Shown here piece by piece: positions 26,227 through 35,008 of a DNA stretch of 64,000 nt. The DNA is taken from positions 53,489 through 117,488 of the forward strand of contig NZ_PYOD01000013.1 of assembly GCF_003026285.1 (NCBI RefSeq). The letters are read 5' to 3'. Below the pieces are notes generated by a model that was not told where the DNA came from, did not search any database, and was given only the letters and a program-made list of their open reading frames with translations. The translations under genes were made by a program, and so were the position numbers. The stretch comes from Photobacterium profundum (GTDB lineage Bacteria > Pseudomonadota > Gammaproteobacteria > Enterobacterales > Vibrionaceae). Positions within the stretch are counted from its first letter, which is position 1. Each line of letters opens with the position of its first letter.

Positions 26227-26619
26227 CTATTCAGTCTCATCGATGAGGCTTTGATAACCTTCAGGATCAAGCAAATCATCAAATTCACCGTCATCTTCTG
26301 CTTTAATTTGAAATAACCAGCCATCACCATATGGATCACTGTTTACCAGTTCTGGGGAATCACTCAGTTCTTCATTCACAGCAACCACAACTCCTGTAAG
26401 CGGCGCATAAATATCAGATGCTGCTTTCACCGATTCGGCAACAGCACAGTCTTCACCCACTTCGGTATCAGAATCAACGTCTGGTACATCAATAAAAACC
26501 ATATCACCTAACAATGCCTGTGCATGGTCAGTAATACCGACAGTATAGATACCGTCACCTTCAGAACGTACCCATTCGTGGGTGTTAGAGAATCTCAATT
26601 CAGAGGGAACATAACTCAT
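26227..26619 (-). CDS. gcvH: Glycine cleavage system H protein
   Basis: GcvH carries lipoate and shuttles the aminomethyl group between the P, T and L proteins of the glycine cleavage system, feeding one-carbon units to folate. The 130 residues contain the lipoyl lysine Lys65 in ESVKAASDIYAPLTG, the same position as in E. coli. AAGGAAG precedes the ATG. gcvT and gcvP, which flank gcvH in E. coli, are absent here. I saw no glycine riboswitch upstream. Confidence 0.97.
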   Translation of the reverse strand: MSYVPSELRFSNTHEWVRSEGDGIYTVGITDHAQALLGDMVFIDVPDVDSDTEVGEDCAVAESVKAASDIYAPLTGVVVAVNEELSDSPELVNSDPYGDGWLFQIKAEDDGEFDDLLDPEGYQSLIDETE

Positions 26620-26830
26620 GGTGTAACTTCCTTATGAAATGACTGCTTTACTCGTGTTAGGTTCGATTGAAGCAGATGATGAAAACACATAAAACAATGT
26701 CAAATCAGATAGCTTGCATGAAATACGGGCTACCATTTTAGCGCTAACGCACACGACATTGATTTCTTGTATTTACTGTAGGAGAAAAAAACAATTTTGT
26801 GATCACTTTATGTTTTAAATTATCAAAAAC

Positions 26831-26865
26831 AAAAAAAGGCCACCTCTATTGAGGTAGCCTTTTTA
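26831..26865 (-). terminator. Rho-independent terminator after ubiI
   Basis: AAAGGCCACCTC pairs with GAGGTAGCCTTT around a four-base loop, with A and T runs on both sides. It lies 40 bases past the ubiI stop. Confidence 0.9.
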
Positions 26866-26903
26866 TAATCACATCAGGTCTGTATGACGAAAAACAACAA
26901 TAT

Positions 26904-28112
26904 TTAGCGTTTAGCAAGATCCGGTAATTCACCCGATAATCCTAAAGCACGGCGCATGAATTCATCTTTCACACCCGGCGCTTTATCAGCAAATAACATG
27001 CCTAAGTCACGAACCAGTTTTTTAGCCGGATTACTGCCGTCGAACAAATCACGGAAACCCTGCATGGTAGTGATCATCTTCGCGGCTTCTGCTTTACGCC
27101 AACGTTCATAATGGCGAAGATTGCTCTTCTGACCAATATCTTGTTCTTGCAACCATAACGCTTTTAGCTCTTGCGCCAAGCTCGCTGCATCTAACAAACC
27201 CAGGTTGACTCCCTGACCAGCTAAGGGATGGATCGTATGAGCAGCATCACCGACTAACGCAACACGTTCACGCACAAAATCACGGGCATACCGCATCTTT
27301 AATGGGAATGCTTGACGCAACCCTTCCACCTTACATAAGCCTAATCGGTTATCAAATGCCGCTGTCAATGACTTATTAAATTCGCTATCAGACAACCCAC
27401 ATAGCTGTTCTGCTTCTTCTGGGGCTACCGACCATACGATAGAACACAAATCACTTTCAGCTAACGGCAAGAAAGCTAGCGGGCCTTGTGGACGAAAAAC
27501 CTGACGAGCGGTTTTATCATGAGCCTCAGCACAGCGAATATTGGCCACAATAGCACTGTGCCCATAATCCCAATGCGTTAATGGGATATCTAATTGACGA
27601 CGTACCCATGAGTTCGCACCATCAGCACCTACCACTAATTTTGCAGTTAAGCTCTTGCCTGATTCCATCGTTAACCATGCTTCGCTTTCACCAAAAGCAA
27701 TGTTTTGGCATCGCTCTGGCGCCATTAGGGTGACGTTATTAAGCTGTTTAATACGATCGAGCAACGAAAGTTGAATAACACGATTTTCAACGATATGACC
27801 TAGATCTGGCTGCGATAACCTTTCGGCATCAAATTGAATCTTGGCAAAGCTATCTTGCTCCCATACTTCCATTCGGTTATACGGACTGAATCGGCGAGAC
27901 TCGATGCCTTGCCAAGCGCCTACTCTACGTAAAATACGTTCACTCGCACGGCTTAAGGCTGACACTCGTACATCCGGTAATGAAGTCAATTCAGGATCAG
28001 GCAATTGTCCTTCAATAACAGCAACACGCAATTCCGTTTCAGCTAATGCAGCTGCAAGAGTTAAACCCACCATACCGCCACCAATAATGGCAACATCAAC
28101 ACTCTGCATCAT
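26904..28112 (-). CDS. ubiI: 2-octaprenylphenol hydroxylase UbiI (VisC)
   Basis: UbiI is an FAD monooxygenase that adds the C5 hydroxyl in ubiquinone synthesis. The 402 residues show the FAD-binding DVAIIGGGMVGLTLAAAL at the N terminus, VVGADGANSWVR in the middle and the second FAD motif VGDAAHTIHPLAGQGVNLG (about 285-303). It follows ubiH by two bases on the same transcript. It is separated from UbiH by sequence: this one matches the E. coli VisC type. Confidence 0.95.
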   Translation of the reverse strand: MMQSVDVAIIGGGMVGLTLAAALAETELRVAVIEGQLPDPELTSLPDVRVSALSRASERILRRVGAWQGIESRRFSPYNRMEVWEQDSFAKIQFDAERLSQPDLGHIVENRVIQLSLLDRIKQLNNVTLMAPERCQNIAFGESEAWLTMESGKSLTAKLVVGADGANSWVRRQLDIPLTHWDYGHSAIVANIRCAEAHDKTARQVFRPQGPLAFLPLAESDLCSIVWSVAPEEAEQLCGLSDSEFNKSLTAAFDNRLGLCKVEGLRQAFPLKMRYARDFVRERVALVGDAAHTIHPLAGQGVNLGLLDAASLAQELKALWLQEQDIGQKSNLRHYERWRKAEAAKMITTMQGFRDLFDGSNPAKKLVRDLGMLFADKAPGVKDEFMRRALGLSGELPDLAKR

Positions 28113-28114
28113 GA

Positions 28115-29323
28115 TTATCGTTCTACCTGTCCCATAGCACGCCTTAACAGCGGTGCTTTTAACGTATCAAAAAGATTCATAGCCATAAGCCCCGTGTTTC
28201 GACCAGCAACAAGAGGAAAACTATCATTCGCAAATACACTCACTAACCCTGCTGTCATCAATACGGTTGCTTGACGATCAGGCAGTCGACGTTGTCGATA
28301 ACGGCTCAACACCGCCGCCTCACCAACATCTGCGTCTTGTTCAAAGCTATTAACCACTTCTTCGGCTAATGTCATTACATCACGTAAGCCTAAATTAAAG
28401 CCTTGGCCTGCAATCGGGTGTAACGTCTGTGCGGCATTACCCACCACAGCCACACGGTGTGATGTTAACGCTTCAGACTGACGAAGTAATAACGGGTACG
28501 CAACACGCTTACCTGTTTTCACTAACTCCCCCAGACGCCAACCAAATGTACTTTGTAATTCAGCTAAAAAGCGATCGTCATTCCAGCTCATCACCGTTGA
28601 TTGGTACTCAGGTTTAATGCACCACACCAATGAACTCCGCCCTTCCGACATTGGCAATAACGCCACGGGACCATACGGCGTAAAACGTTCAAAAGCCCGG
28701 CCTTGATGCGCTTGTGCTGTGGTAATGTTGGCAATAATTGCGACTTGTTCAAAGTCATGCTCATGCCGCCCGATCCCTAAAAGATCACAGCAACTCGAGA
28801 GTGCACCGTCAGCAGTCACTAATAATTGCGTTTGGATTTGCTTGCCAGAATCAAGACAAAGCGTCACATTTTGCTGAGTACGAGAAATATCAACAATAGA
28901 ATCAGGGCAATATAACTCTACGTTATCTAACTCATTTAACTGCTGGTGAAATAATTCCCCAGCATCAGCTAATTCAATAACATAGCCAAGCGCATCAATC
29001 GCTTGTTCTTCTGCATCTAATCGTACAATACCAGCATGACCACGATCAGAAACATGAATGTGAGCGATAGGCGTAGCAACCGACGATAGCGTAGACCACA
29101 CACCAATTTTACTCAGTAAACGGCTCGAGCCGAATGACACGGCAATACTACGCGCATCATATCCTGGGTGTTGGCCTACATTCGGTGCAACAGCTTCAAC
29201 TACAGCAACGCGTAATTGACGTTTAACGTCTCGTTTGTTACTAAGCTTGTTCAGTGCAATGGCAAGTGTCGCCCCCGCCATTGCCCCACCAGCAATCACT
29301 ACATCATACTGCTTCACATTCAC
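28115..29323 (-). CDS. ubiH: 2-octaprenyl-6-methoxyphenol hydroxylase UbiH
   Basis: UbiH is the FAD monooxygenase for the C1 hydroxylation of ubiquinone. The 402 residues carry VVIAGGAMAGATLAIAL at the N terminus, the UbiH-type HVSDRGHAG, GRAFERFTPYGPVALLPMS and VGNAAQTLHPIAGQGFNLG. It is the first gene of the ubiH-ubiI pair. In E. coli and many relatives pepP lies between ygfB and ubiH; here ygfB ends only 79 bases upstream with no pepP. Confidence 0.96.
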   Translation of the reverse strand: MNVKQYDVVIAGGAMAGATLAIALNKLSNKRDVKRQLRVAVVEAVAPNVGQHPGYDARSIAVSFGSSRLLSKIGVWSTLSSVATPIAHIHVSDRGHAGIVRLDAEEQAIDALGYVIELADAGELFHQQLNELDNVELYCPDSIVDISRTQQNVTLCLDSGKQIQTQLLVTADGALSSCCDLLGIGRHEHDFEQVAIIANITTAQAHQGRAFERFTPYGPVALLPMSEGRSSLVWCIKPEYQSTVMSWNDDRFLAELQSTFGWRLGELVKTGKRVAYPLLLRQSEALTSHRVAVVGNAAQTLHPIAGQGFNLGLRDVMTLAEEVVNSFEQDADVGEAAVLSRYRQRRLPDRQATVLMTAGLVSVFANDSFPLVAGRNTGLMAMNLFDTLKAPLLRRAMGQVER

Positions 29324-29402
29324 TTCCTTAATTCGCGCTGTGACTTTTTGCTATTGATGAATCTTCACTATCTATGAACCTAGTTATTTATGAAGCTAGC
29401 TA

Positions 29403-30071
29403 TTAATGCAATGTCGGTTTGTCATCTTGTTCTTTTTGAGCAATATCTTCAGGTGTACCAGCAACCGTTGGCAGTTCAACAGAACTTGGACGTTCACCTA
29501 ATTCAACCAAACAGGTCAAGACACACATAGGTACATGCTCAAGCACTTGCTCGAAAAATTCGGCTTGCTCGGCTAAGTCTTCATCTTCATCAATGCCCAG
29601 CAAAGCAATTTCTTGTAACTCTGCCAGTACTTCGTTCACTTCCGCTGAAAACTGCGTTTTATCTAGTCCCATTAAACCTAAACCAGAAATAAAACTGCTA
29701 ACCCACTCTGTTAGGGCTTCAGCACGATCAACCAGATCAGTGTTCTCATCTGGGATCAGTAAAGTGAAGCTAAAGATGCTGTTCGTTAATTCAGATGCAG
29801 TCGAGGTAAAGACCGTGTGCGCCATGCCACTAAGTTCAGCTGTCGCTGCATCAAATACAGTACGTACAACGCCTTTAGCGCCATCAAGCAAGGGCTTGCC
29901 TTCATTAGCATAATCAGCAACAGGGCCTAACCAGTTGTCGTCTTCTACGTTCAGACCGCCAGAAATCATTCCCGTCAGCAAACCATGAAGTTCTGATGGT
30001 GACACAGAAAAACCGTGTGTTTTTAATTCACTTTCAATCGCTTCAAAGGTGGGTAACTTCTCTTCGTTCAT
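29403..30071 (-). CDS. ygfB: UPF0149 family protein YgfB
   Basis: The family has no settled enzyme activity; in Pseudomonas a YgfB member affects ampicillin resistance through the TpgX/AlpA pathway. The ATG at 30071 (MNEEKLPTFEAIESEL) is preferred over an upstream GTG at 30125 because the family starts here; this gives 222 residues, somewhat longer than the E. coli protein. The motif PSELHGLLTGMISGG near residue 25 and the acidic LGIDEDEDLAEQAEF segment are characteristic. It heads the ygfB-ubiH-ubiI block, opposite zapA. Confidence 0.9.
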   Translation of the reverse strand: MNEEKLPTFEAIESELKTHGFSVSPSELHGLLTGMISGGLNVEDDNWLGPVADYANEGKPLLDGAKGVVRTVFDAATAELSGMAHTVFTSTASELTNSIFSFTLLIPDENTDLVDRAEALTEWVSSFISGLGLMGLDKTQFSAEVNEVLAELQEIALLGIDEDEDLAEQAEFFEQVLEHVPMCVLTCLVELGERPSSVELPTVAGTPEDIAQKEQDDKPTLH

Positions 30072-30347
30072 GCGGCTTTTTACCTTATGTTCATTGACGT
30101 CATCTATAATATGGTATGCTACCACTTAGCCTTAAAACAGGCTAATACCCTTTATGTAAACCATCGACCCTGTTTGTTGTTGCATTAGTTTTCAGCAGAC
30201 TGGTTAATATCTGAATAGTTGACCAATATTCATCATAAAGCGTGATTAACATGCTTGCATGTTGAAAGGGCTTTTTCTATATTGACCACCTATCGCAAGC
30301 AAAGTGTTGACGTTACAACATTTTGGCACGGAGCAGATTAGAATTTT

Positions 30348-30650
30348 ATGAGTACTCAGGCAGTTGAAATTGAAGTTTTGGGCCGAACCTTAAAGGTTAA
30401 CTGTCCAGCAGGTCAGGAAGATGCACTGCGTGAAGCCGCAGCGGATTTTGATCAACGTCTAAAAGATATGTCTGAGCGCACTAAAGTGACAAATCCCGAG
30501 CAACTTTTAATGTTTGCTGGGTTAAATGTGTGCAACGAGATGCACTCAGAAAGAAAAGAACATAAAGGCAACGCATCTAATTTTTCAAATAGAATCAACC
30601 TATTAACAGAAACTTTAGATAAAGCTTTGCAAAATCAACCAAAGCGTTGA
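30348..30650 (+). CDS. zapA: Cell division protein ZapA
   Basis: ZapA bundles FtsZ filaments at midcell. The 100 residues show the N-terminal beta-strand EIEVLGRTLKVNCPAGQE and a C-terminal coiled coil. It lies directly ahead of 6S RNA and fau, the conserved zapA-ssrS-ygfA order. The 6S promoter overlaps its last codons. Confidence 0.95.
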   Translation: MSTQAVEIEVLGRTLKVNCPAGQEDALREAAADFDQRLKDMSERTKVTNPEQLLMFAGLNVCNEMHSERKEHKGNASNFSNRINLLTETLDKALQNQPKR

Positions 30651-30654
30651 TAAT
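30626..30654 (+). promoter_or_regulatory. Putative 6S RNA promoter
   Basis: TTTGCA and GATAAT are 17 bases apart, inside and just past the zapA 3' end. The predicted start near 30661 coincides with the 5' end of the 6S RNA stem. Confidence 0.5.
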
Positions 30655-30659
30655 AAATT

Positions 30660-30838
30660 GACCCTAGGGTGTACGTCAGTGTATCAACGTCCCCGAGCCG
30701 ATAAGCAAATAACCCGGATCAGCTTTTATTAGCTATTGTGCAAGCTCAGCTAGACTGAGAAGCCTGCGGCTAATGTTGCTGAACCACCTTGAACATCTGG
30801 TTCAAGGGCCTAGATGCGCAACGGCACCTTGGGGCATA
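30660..30838 (+). ncRNA. ssrS: 6S RNA
   Basis: 6S RNA folds as an open-promoter mimic and sequesters sigma-70 RNA polymerase in stationary phase. The closing stem pairs CCCTAGGGTGT (30662-30672) with GCACCTTGGGG (30824-30834). The conserved internal pieces are CCCCGAGCCGATA, GAGAAGCCTGCGG, and the hairpin CCTTGAACATCTGGTTCAAGG. The position between zapA and fau is diagnostic. Ends are approximate to a few bases. Confidence 0.9.
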
Positions 30839-30929
30839 CCGCCTTTTACTATGAGCTACGATCTGAGTGTCTTCACACTTAGTTGAGTTTACCCTCTAGC
30901 ATCGAACAACCTCAGTCATTGGATGACCC

Positions 30930-31535
30930 ATGAGTTCACCTGTTCAGCAAATCACATCACCTCGACAACAGATACGTCAACAAATTAGACAAGCTCGCCG
31001 CGCATTATCAAAAAATGAACAACACACAGCAAGCCAACAACTTTTGTCGCAATTCAAACAATTGCCTTACGTATCGTCAGCACAACACATCGCTTTATAT
31101 CTCGCTAACGACGGCGAAATAGATACGACCCCATTAATACAATGGTTATGGCAACAACAAAAATCGGTCTACTTACCGGTACTCCACCCTTTCAGCCAAG
31201 GGCATTTATTGTTTTTGCATTACACCGCTCAAACCCGCATGACGACGAATAAATACAAGATTAAAGAACCCGTGCTCGATGTCCGGCTTGTAAAACCAGT
31301 TCCTGTACTTGATATTATTTTTACCCCTTTGGTCGCATTCGATAAAACAGGGCAACGACTTGGCATGGGCGGAGGATATTATGATCGTACTCTTTCTTCT
31401 TGGCATAACCACAAAACGGGACCTCGCCCTATTGGCTTGGCACACAATTGCCAGCAGGTAAACTGCCTACCTCATGAAGCTTGGGATGTCCCTTTACCTG
31501 ATATCATTACGCCATCCGGCCATTTTAATTGGTAA
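30930..31535 (+). CDS. fau: 5-formyltetrahydrofolate cyclo-ligase
   Basis: This enzyme (YgfA, MTHFS) converts 5-formyl-THF to 5,10-methenyl-THF using ATP. The 201 residues include the basic N-terminal RQQIRQARRAL, the beta-strand AQHIALYLANDGEIDT and the active-site loop LGMGGGYYDRTL (about 148-159). In E. coli it is cotranscribed with 6S RNA, and the 92-base gap here fits that. Confidence 0.94.
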   Translation: MSSPVQQITSPRQQIRQQIRQARRALSKNEQHTASQQLLSQFKQLPYVSSAQHIALYLANDGEIDTTPLIQWLWQQQKSVYLPVLHPFSQGHLLFLHYTAQTRMTTNKYKIKEPVLDVRLVKPVPVLDIIFTPLVAFDKTGQRLGMGGGYYDRTLSSWHNHKTGPRPIGLAHNCQQVNCLPHEAWDVPLPDIITPSGHFNW

Positions 31536-31597
31536 CTGTTTCTTTCAAATCTGTCGGAAAAATCACCACAAACAAAAATTCCCCCTTTCCTTCAGAC

Positions 31598-31632
31598 AAA
31601 AAAGCCAACACAACGCAAACGTTTGGCTTTTT
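31598..31632 (+). terminator. Rho-independent terminator after fau
   Basis: AAAAGCCAA pairs with TTGGCTTTT around a 13-base loop and is followed by T. A PurR-like palindrome overlaps its loop and right arm. Confidence 0.8.
31613..31628. promoter_or_regulatory. PurR-like box between fau and rpiA
   Basis: ACGCAAACGTTTGGCT fits the E. coli PurR consensus ANGMAANCGNTTNCNT at all but one defined position. It overlaps the fau terminator and is about 95 bases upstream of the rpiA promoter, so its function is doubtful by itself. Confidence 0.35.
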
Positions 31633-31682
31633 ATGTGCCACAACTGATGCGCTAAATATTTGTTATTCATGGGTTTATGTTT

Positions 31683-31700
31683 TTTGTTTTTAAAAACAAA
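31683..31700. repeat. AT palindrome upstream of rpiA
   Basis: TTTGTTTTT and AAAAACAAA form an uninterrupted 18-base palindrome just ahead of the rpiA promoter. It could be an operator, a cruciform-prone site or chance in AT-rich DNA. Confidence 0.35.
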
Positions 31701-31721
31701 GATCTCAGTCAAAAAAATCTC

Positions 31722-31750
31722 CTGACGAGCCATATACTCTTCGCTATAAT
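31722..31750 (+). promoter_or_regulatory. Putative sigma-70 promoter of rpiA
   Basis: CTGACG and a perfect TATAAT are separated by 17 bases, about 55 bases before the rpiA ATG. Confidence 0.65.
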
Positions 31751-31805
31751 CAGCGCTCTGATTGGATCAGATAACTGTTCAGTTTGGTATTACTAGGAGA
31801 AAGGC

Positions 31806-32465
31806 ATGACACAAGATGAAATGAAGAAAGCTGCTGGCTGGGCTGCACTGGAATACGTGACTAAAGGTAGCATTGTGGGTGTGGGTACAGGCTCAACTGT
31901 TAATCACTTCATCGATGCACTAGAAACACGTAAAGAAGAAATCAAAGGTGCTGTTTCAAGTTCTGTTGCTTCTACTGAACGTCTAGAAAAACTGGGCATT
32001 ACTGTATTTGATGCAAACGAAGTTGCTGGGTTAGATATCTATGTCGATGGCGCTGATGAAATCAACGCTGAATACGACATGATCAAAGGTGGCGGTGCCG
32101 CTTTAACGCGTGAAAAAATCGTGGCAGCCATTTCTGATAAGTTCATTTGTATTGTTGATGACACTAAACAAGTTGATGTTTTAGGTCAGTTCCCATTACC
32201 AGTTGAAGTCATTCCAATGGCACGTTCTTTCATCGGTCGCGAGCTTGTAAAGCTTGGCGGTGACCCTGAATACCGTCAAGGTGTGGTCACTGATAATGGC
32301 AATATCATCATTGATGTACACAACATGGCTATCACTGATGCAAAAGACATTGAAAAGAAAATCAATGCCCTACCAGGCGTTGTGACTGTTGGTCTATTTG
32401 CTGCCCGTGGCGCTGACGTTCTATTGGTTGGTGCACCTGAAGGTGTAAGAAAATTTGAGAAATAA
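31806..32465 (+). CDS. rpiA: Ribose-5-phosphate isomerase A
   Basis: RpiA interconverts ribulose-5-phosphate and ribose-5-phosphate in the pentose phosphate pathway. The 219 residues show the substrate loops GVGTGSTVNHF (about 26-36), DVYVDGADEIN-type sequence YVDGADEIN (about 78-86) and KGGGAALTREKI. AGGAGA sits just before the ATG. It precedes serA, as in E. coli, but each has its own control region here. Confidence 0.98.
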   Translation: MTQDEMKKAAGWAALEYVTKGSIVGVGTGSTVNHFIDALETRKEEIKGAVSSSVASTERLEKLGITVFDANEVAGLDIYVDGADEINAEYDMIKGGGAALTREKIVAAISDKFICIVDDTKQVDVLGQFPLPVEVIPMARSFIGRELVKLGGDPEYRQGVVTDNGNIIIDVHNMAITDAKDIEKKINALPGVVTVGLFAARGADVLLVGAPEGVRKFEK

Positions 32466-32500
32466 TTGCGTATAGTTAAACACTAACGTTATTTCCTTAC

Positions 32501-32528
32501 AAAGCGGCATAATATATGCCGTTTTTTA
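32501..32528 (+). terminator. Rho-independent terminator after rpiA
   Basis: GCGGCATA pairs with TATGCCGT around a short loop, followed by TTTTTT. Confidence 0.88.
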
Positions 32529-32632
32529 TTATCTATTTCGTAATATTCTTACCCTTATTGCTCATTTTTTGATACTTTAATAAACAGTATGTAGCACTTT
32601 TTTGAGTGTAAGCTCAAGCTACTGGTGTGCAG

Positions 32633-32674
32633 GAAAGGGATATCCGCAACCGCTATAAGCCACAACTCCCTTTC
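32633..32674 (+). repeat. Inverted repeat in the serA leader region
   Basis: GAAAGGGA and TCCCTTTC are exact eight-base arms 26 bases apart, 50-95 bases before the serA ATG. A smaller hairpin, TTGAG and CTCAA, lies just upstream. No T run follows, so it is not a plain terminator; it could be an operator or leader structure. Confidence 0.4.
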
Positions 32675-32726
32675 ACTTAATCAGTACGCTTTGATCCCTT
32701 ACTCATGTTTTTAAGGAAGAGAACCA

Positions 32727-33956
32727 ATGGCTAAAGTTTCACTGGATAAAGAAAAGATTAAAGTTCTTTTATTAGAAGGTCTACACCCTTCTAGTTTAGA
32801 GGTTTTACAGCAAGCTGGTTATACCAATATTGAGTACCATAAAGGCTCACTTGCAGGTGAAGAACTGCTTGAAGCAATCAAAGATGCACATTTCGTTGGT
32901 ATTCGTTCCCGTACTCAGCTTACTGAAGAAGTCTTTAACGCTGCCAAAAAACTCAATGCTGTTGGTTGTTTCTGTATTGGTACAAACCAAGTTGACCTTA
33001 CTGCGGCCAGTAAGCGCGGTATCCCTGTCTTTAATGCTCCCTTCTCAAATACACGAAGTGTTGCTGAGTTAGTTCTTGGTGAAATACTTTTACTTGTTCG
33101 TGGTATTCCAGAGAAAAATGCCAAAGCACACCGTGGCGAGTGGCAGAAATCAGCAGATAACTCTTTCGAAGCACGCGGAAAGCGTCTAGGTATCGTGGGT
33201 TATGGTCATATTGGTACCCAGCTGGGTATTTTGGCTGAAAACCTCGGCATGCGTGTGTACTACTACGATATTGAAAACAAGCTATCACTGGGAAATGCTA
33301 CCCAAATTGGCACAATGTCTGAGCTACTGAATAAGTGTGATGTAATCAGCTTACATGTACCTGAAACATCTGATACACAAGATATGATGGGCGCAGAAGA
33401 GTTCGCGCGTATGAAGCCAGGTTCGATTTTCATTAACGCTGCTCGTGGTACGGTTGTTGATATTGATGCTTTATGTGGTGCATTAGAAAGCAAACACCTC
33501 GCTGGTGCTGCTATTGATGTATTCCCGACCGAGCCAAAAACCAATAGCGATCCATTTTATTCGCCACTAGCCCAATTCGATAATGTTCTGCTTACACCGC
33601 ACATTGGTGGTTCAACACAAGAAGCACAAGAAAATATCGGTGTTGAAGTTGCAGGTAAGATTGTGAAGTACTCAGATAATGGCTCTACCTTATCTGCTGT
33701 TGGCTTCCCTGAAGTATCATTACCTGAGCACCGTAACTGTTCTCGTTTATTACACATTCACGAAAACCGTCCGGGTATTTTGAACCAAATAACGACTATT
33801 TTTGCATCTGAAGGAATCAACATTGCTGCTCAATACCTACAAACAGGTGCTGAGGTTGGTTATGTGGTTATTGATGTTGAAATTGAACGAGCAGAAGAAG
33901 CACTAGAAAAGTTAAAAGCGATCCAGGGAACTATTCGTGCACGTATTTTGCACTAA
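32727..33956 (+). CDS. serA: D-3-phosphoglycerate dehydrogenase
   Basis: SerA oxidises 3-phosphoglycerate with NAD, the first step of serine synthesis. The 409 residues match E. coli (410). The NAD-binding motif LGIVGYGHIGTQLG is at about 152-165, the catalytic region follows (SLHVPETSDTQ, AARGTVVD, LTPHIGGSTQEAQ), and a C-terminal ACT domain (about 338-409) is the serine feedback site. AAGGAAGAG precedes the ATG. Confidence 0.98.
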   Translation: MAKVSLDKEKIKVLLLEGLHPSSLEVLQQAGYTNIEYHKGSLAGEELLEAIKDAHFVGIRSRTQLTEEVFNAAKKLNAVGCFCIGTNQVDLTAASKRGIPVFNAPFSNTRSVAELVLGEILLLVRGIPEKNAKAHRGEWQKSADNSFEARGKRLGIVGYGHIGTQLGILAENLGMRVYYYDIENKLSLGNATQIGTMSELLNKCDVISLHVPETSDTQDMMGAEEFARMKPGSIFINAARGTVVDIDALCGALESKHLAGAAIDVFPTEPKTNSDPFYSPLAQFDNVLLTPHIGGSTQEAQENIGVEVAGKIVKYSDNGSTLSAVGFPEVSLPEHRNCSRLLHIHENRPGILNQITTIFASEGINIAAQYLQTGAEVGYVVIDVEIERAEEALEKLKAIQGTIRARILH

Positions 33957-34010
33957 GTTCAGAGTAAATCGGTATCTGCTGATATTCTAATTTCAGGATA
34001 ATCAGACACT

Positions 34011-34040
34011 AAAAAGGAGAACATGATGTTCTCCTTTTTA
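34011..34040. terminator. Bidirectional terminator between serA and yggE
   Basis: AAAAAGGAGAACAT and ATGTTCTCCTTTTT are exact 14-base arms around a single central base. It sits between convergent genes. Confidence 0.9.
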
Positions 34041-34042
34041 TT

Positions 34043-34098
34043 TAATACCATTCTAGATAAGCAAATGGTCAGAGGCTTGTGGAGATTGGTATAAGTAT
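34043..34098. mobile_element. Long form of a small inverted-repeat element (MITE-like)
   Basis: On the minus strand ATACCAATCT opens and AGAATGGTAT closes a roughly 50-base element that begins at the yggE stop codon. The same two ends, with the middle missing, form the short copy after sprT at 46479-46498. It has no coding capacity. Confidence 0.45.
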
Positions 34099-34799
34099 TA
34101 CTCTTCAAGCCTAAAGACCACTTCAACACGATCTCGAATGGTGATCTGAGAATCTTGATAAGACGCTTCAGTATTCGCTCCAGAGTCCATAGCCATTGCA
34201 CGCATCATTACAGGGCGTACCATTGATGGCTGATAGTTAATCTTCCATACCCCATCGATTTTTTCACCAAAGCCCGCAGCTAAAGATTTCGCTTTCGCTT
34301 GCGCATCTTTAATTGCAGCAAGACGTGCTTGTTCAGCAAACTCTGCTTCATTACTCACTTTAAGCTGAATATTATTGATCCCATTAATACCATCACCTAG
34401 TGCACCGTCTAGATACGTATTAAGATTTTCTAACTTTTTTACTGTCACGGTTACATTGCGGCTAGCACGGTAACCCGTTAATTCAGGCTTTTGATCTTTC
34501 GGGTAATGATATTGTGGGTTAAGACGAATGTTAGCACTTTCAATATCATTACGTTCTACACCCGCTTTCTTTAAGCGCTCATTAAATGCTGTTACCGCTT
34601 TATCTACCGCTTGTTTGGCTTCTTTAGCGGTTGGACGAGTTTCTGTTACTTCAACAGAAAACACAGCCATATCAGGTTGAGCAATCACTTCGCCTACACC
34701 TGTTGTTTCAAGGTGTGGAAAACTGACATCAGCAGCCACCGCGCCTGCAGAAATGAATGAACTCGTGCCTAAAACAACTGCCAGTAAATGCTTCTTCAT
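34098..34799 (-). CDS. yggE: SIMPL-domain (DUF541) periplasmic protein YggE
   Basis: YggE-type proteins have a SIMPL domain and are associated with reduced oxidative stress in E. coli; the mechanism is not settled. The 233 residues start with a signal peptide (MKKHLLAVVLGTSSFISAGA, probable cleavage after AVAA). The domain follows with TTGVGEVIAQPDMAVFSVEV and GYRASRNVTVTVKKLENL. It lies beside argP-argO, as in E. coli. Confidence 0.9.
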   Translation of the reverse strand: MKKHLLAVVLGTSSFISAGAVAADVSFPHLETTGVGEVIAQPDMAVFSVEVTETRPTAKEAKQAVDKAVTAFNERLKKAGVERNDIESANIRLNPQYHYPKDQKPELTGYRASRNVTVTVKKLENLNTYLDGALGDGINGINNIQLKVSNEAEFAEQARLAAIKDAQAKAKSLAAGFGEKIDGVWKINYQPSMVRPVMMRAMAMDSGANTEASYQDSQITIRDRVEVVFRLEE

Positions 34800-35008
34800 T
34801 CTGATTTCCTATTGATTAATTTACGCTTCAATTATTTGTTCTTGTGTATTCGACAACAAGATAGCTAAAAAAATCCCGACAGATTATATTTTTATGTACA
34901 CTGTTTCATTTGTAAATTAGTGTCAATACAATCGTTTAAAAATAGGTCTAAGTAATGACTGACTTTTCATCATTCACTAGCCCTCCATGCCTCTCGATTA
35001 AGCTGTCA

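Noticed and set aside
26620..26830. Possible glycine riboswitch upstream of gcvH
   Set aside because: I looked on the minus strand for the conserved glycine aptamer core and tandem arrangement and did not see them.
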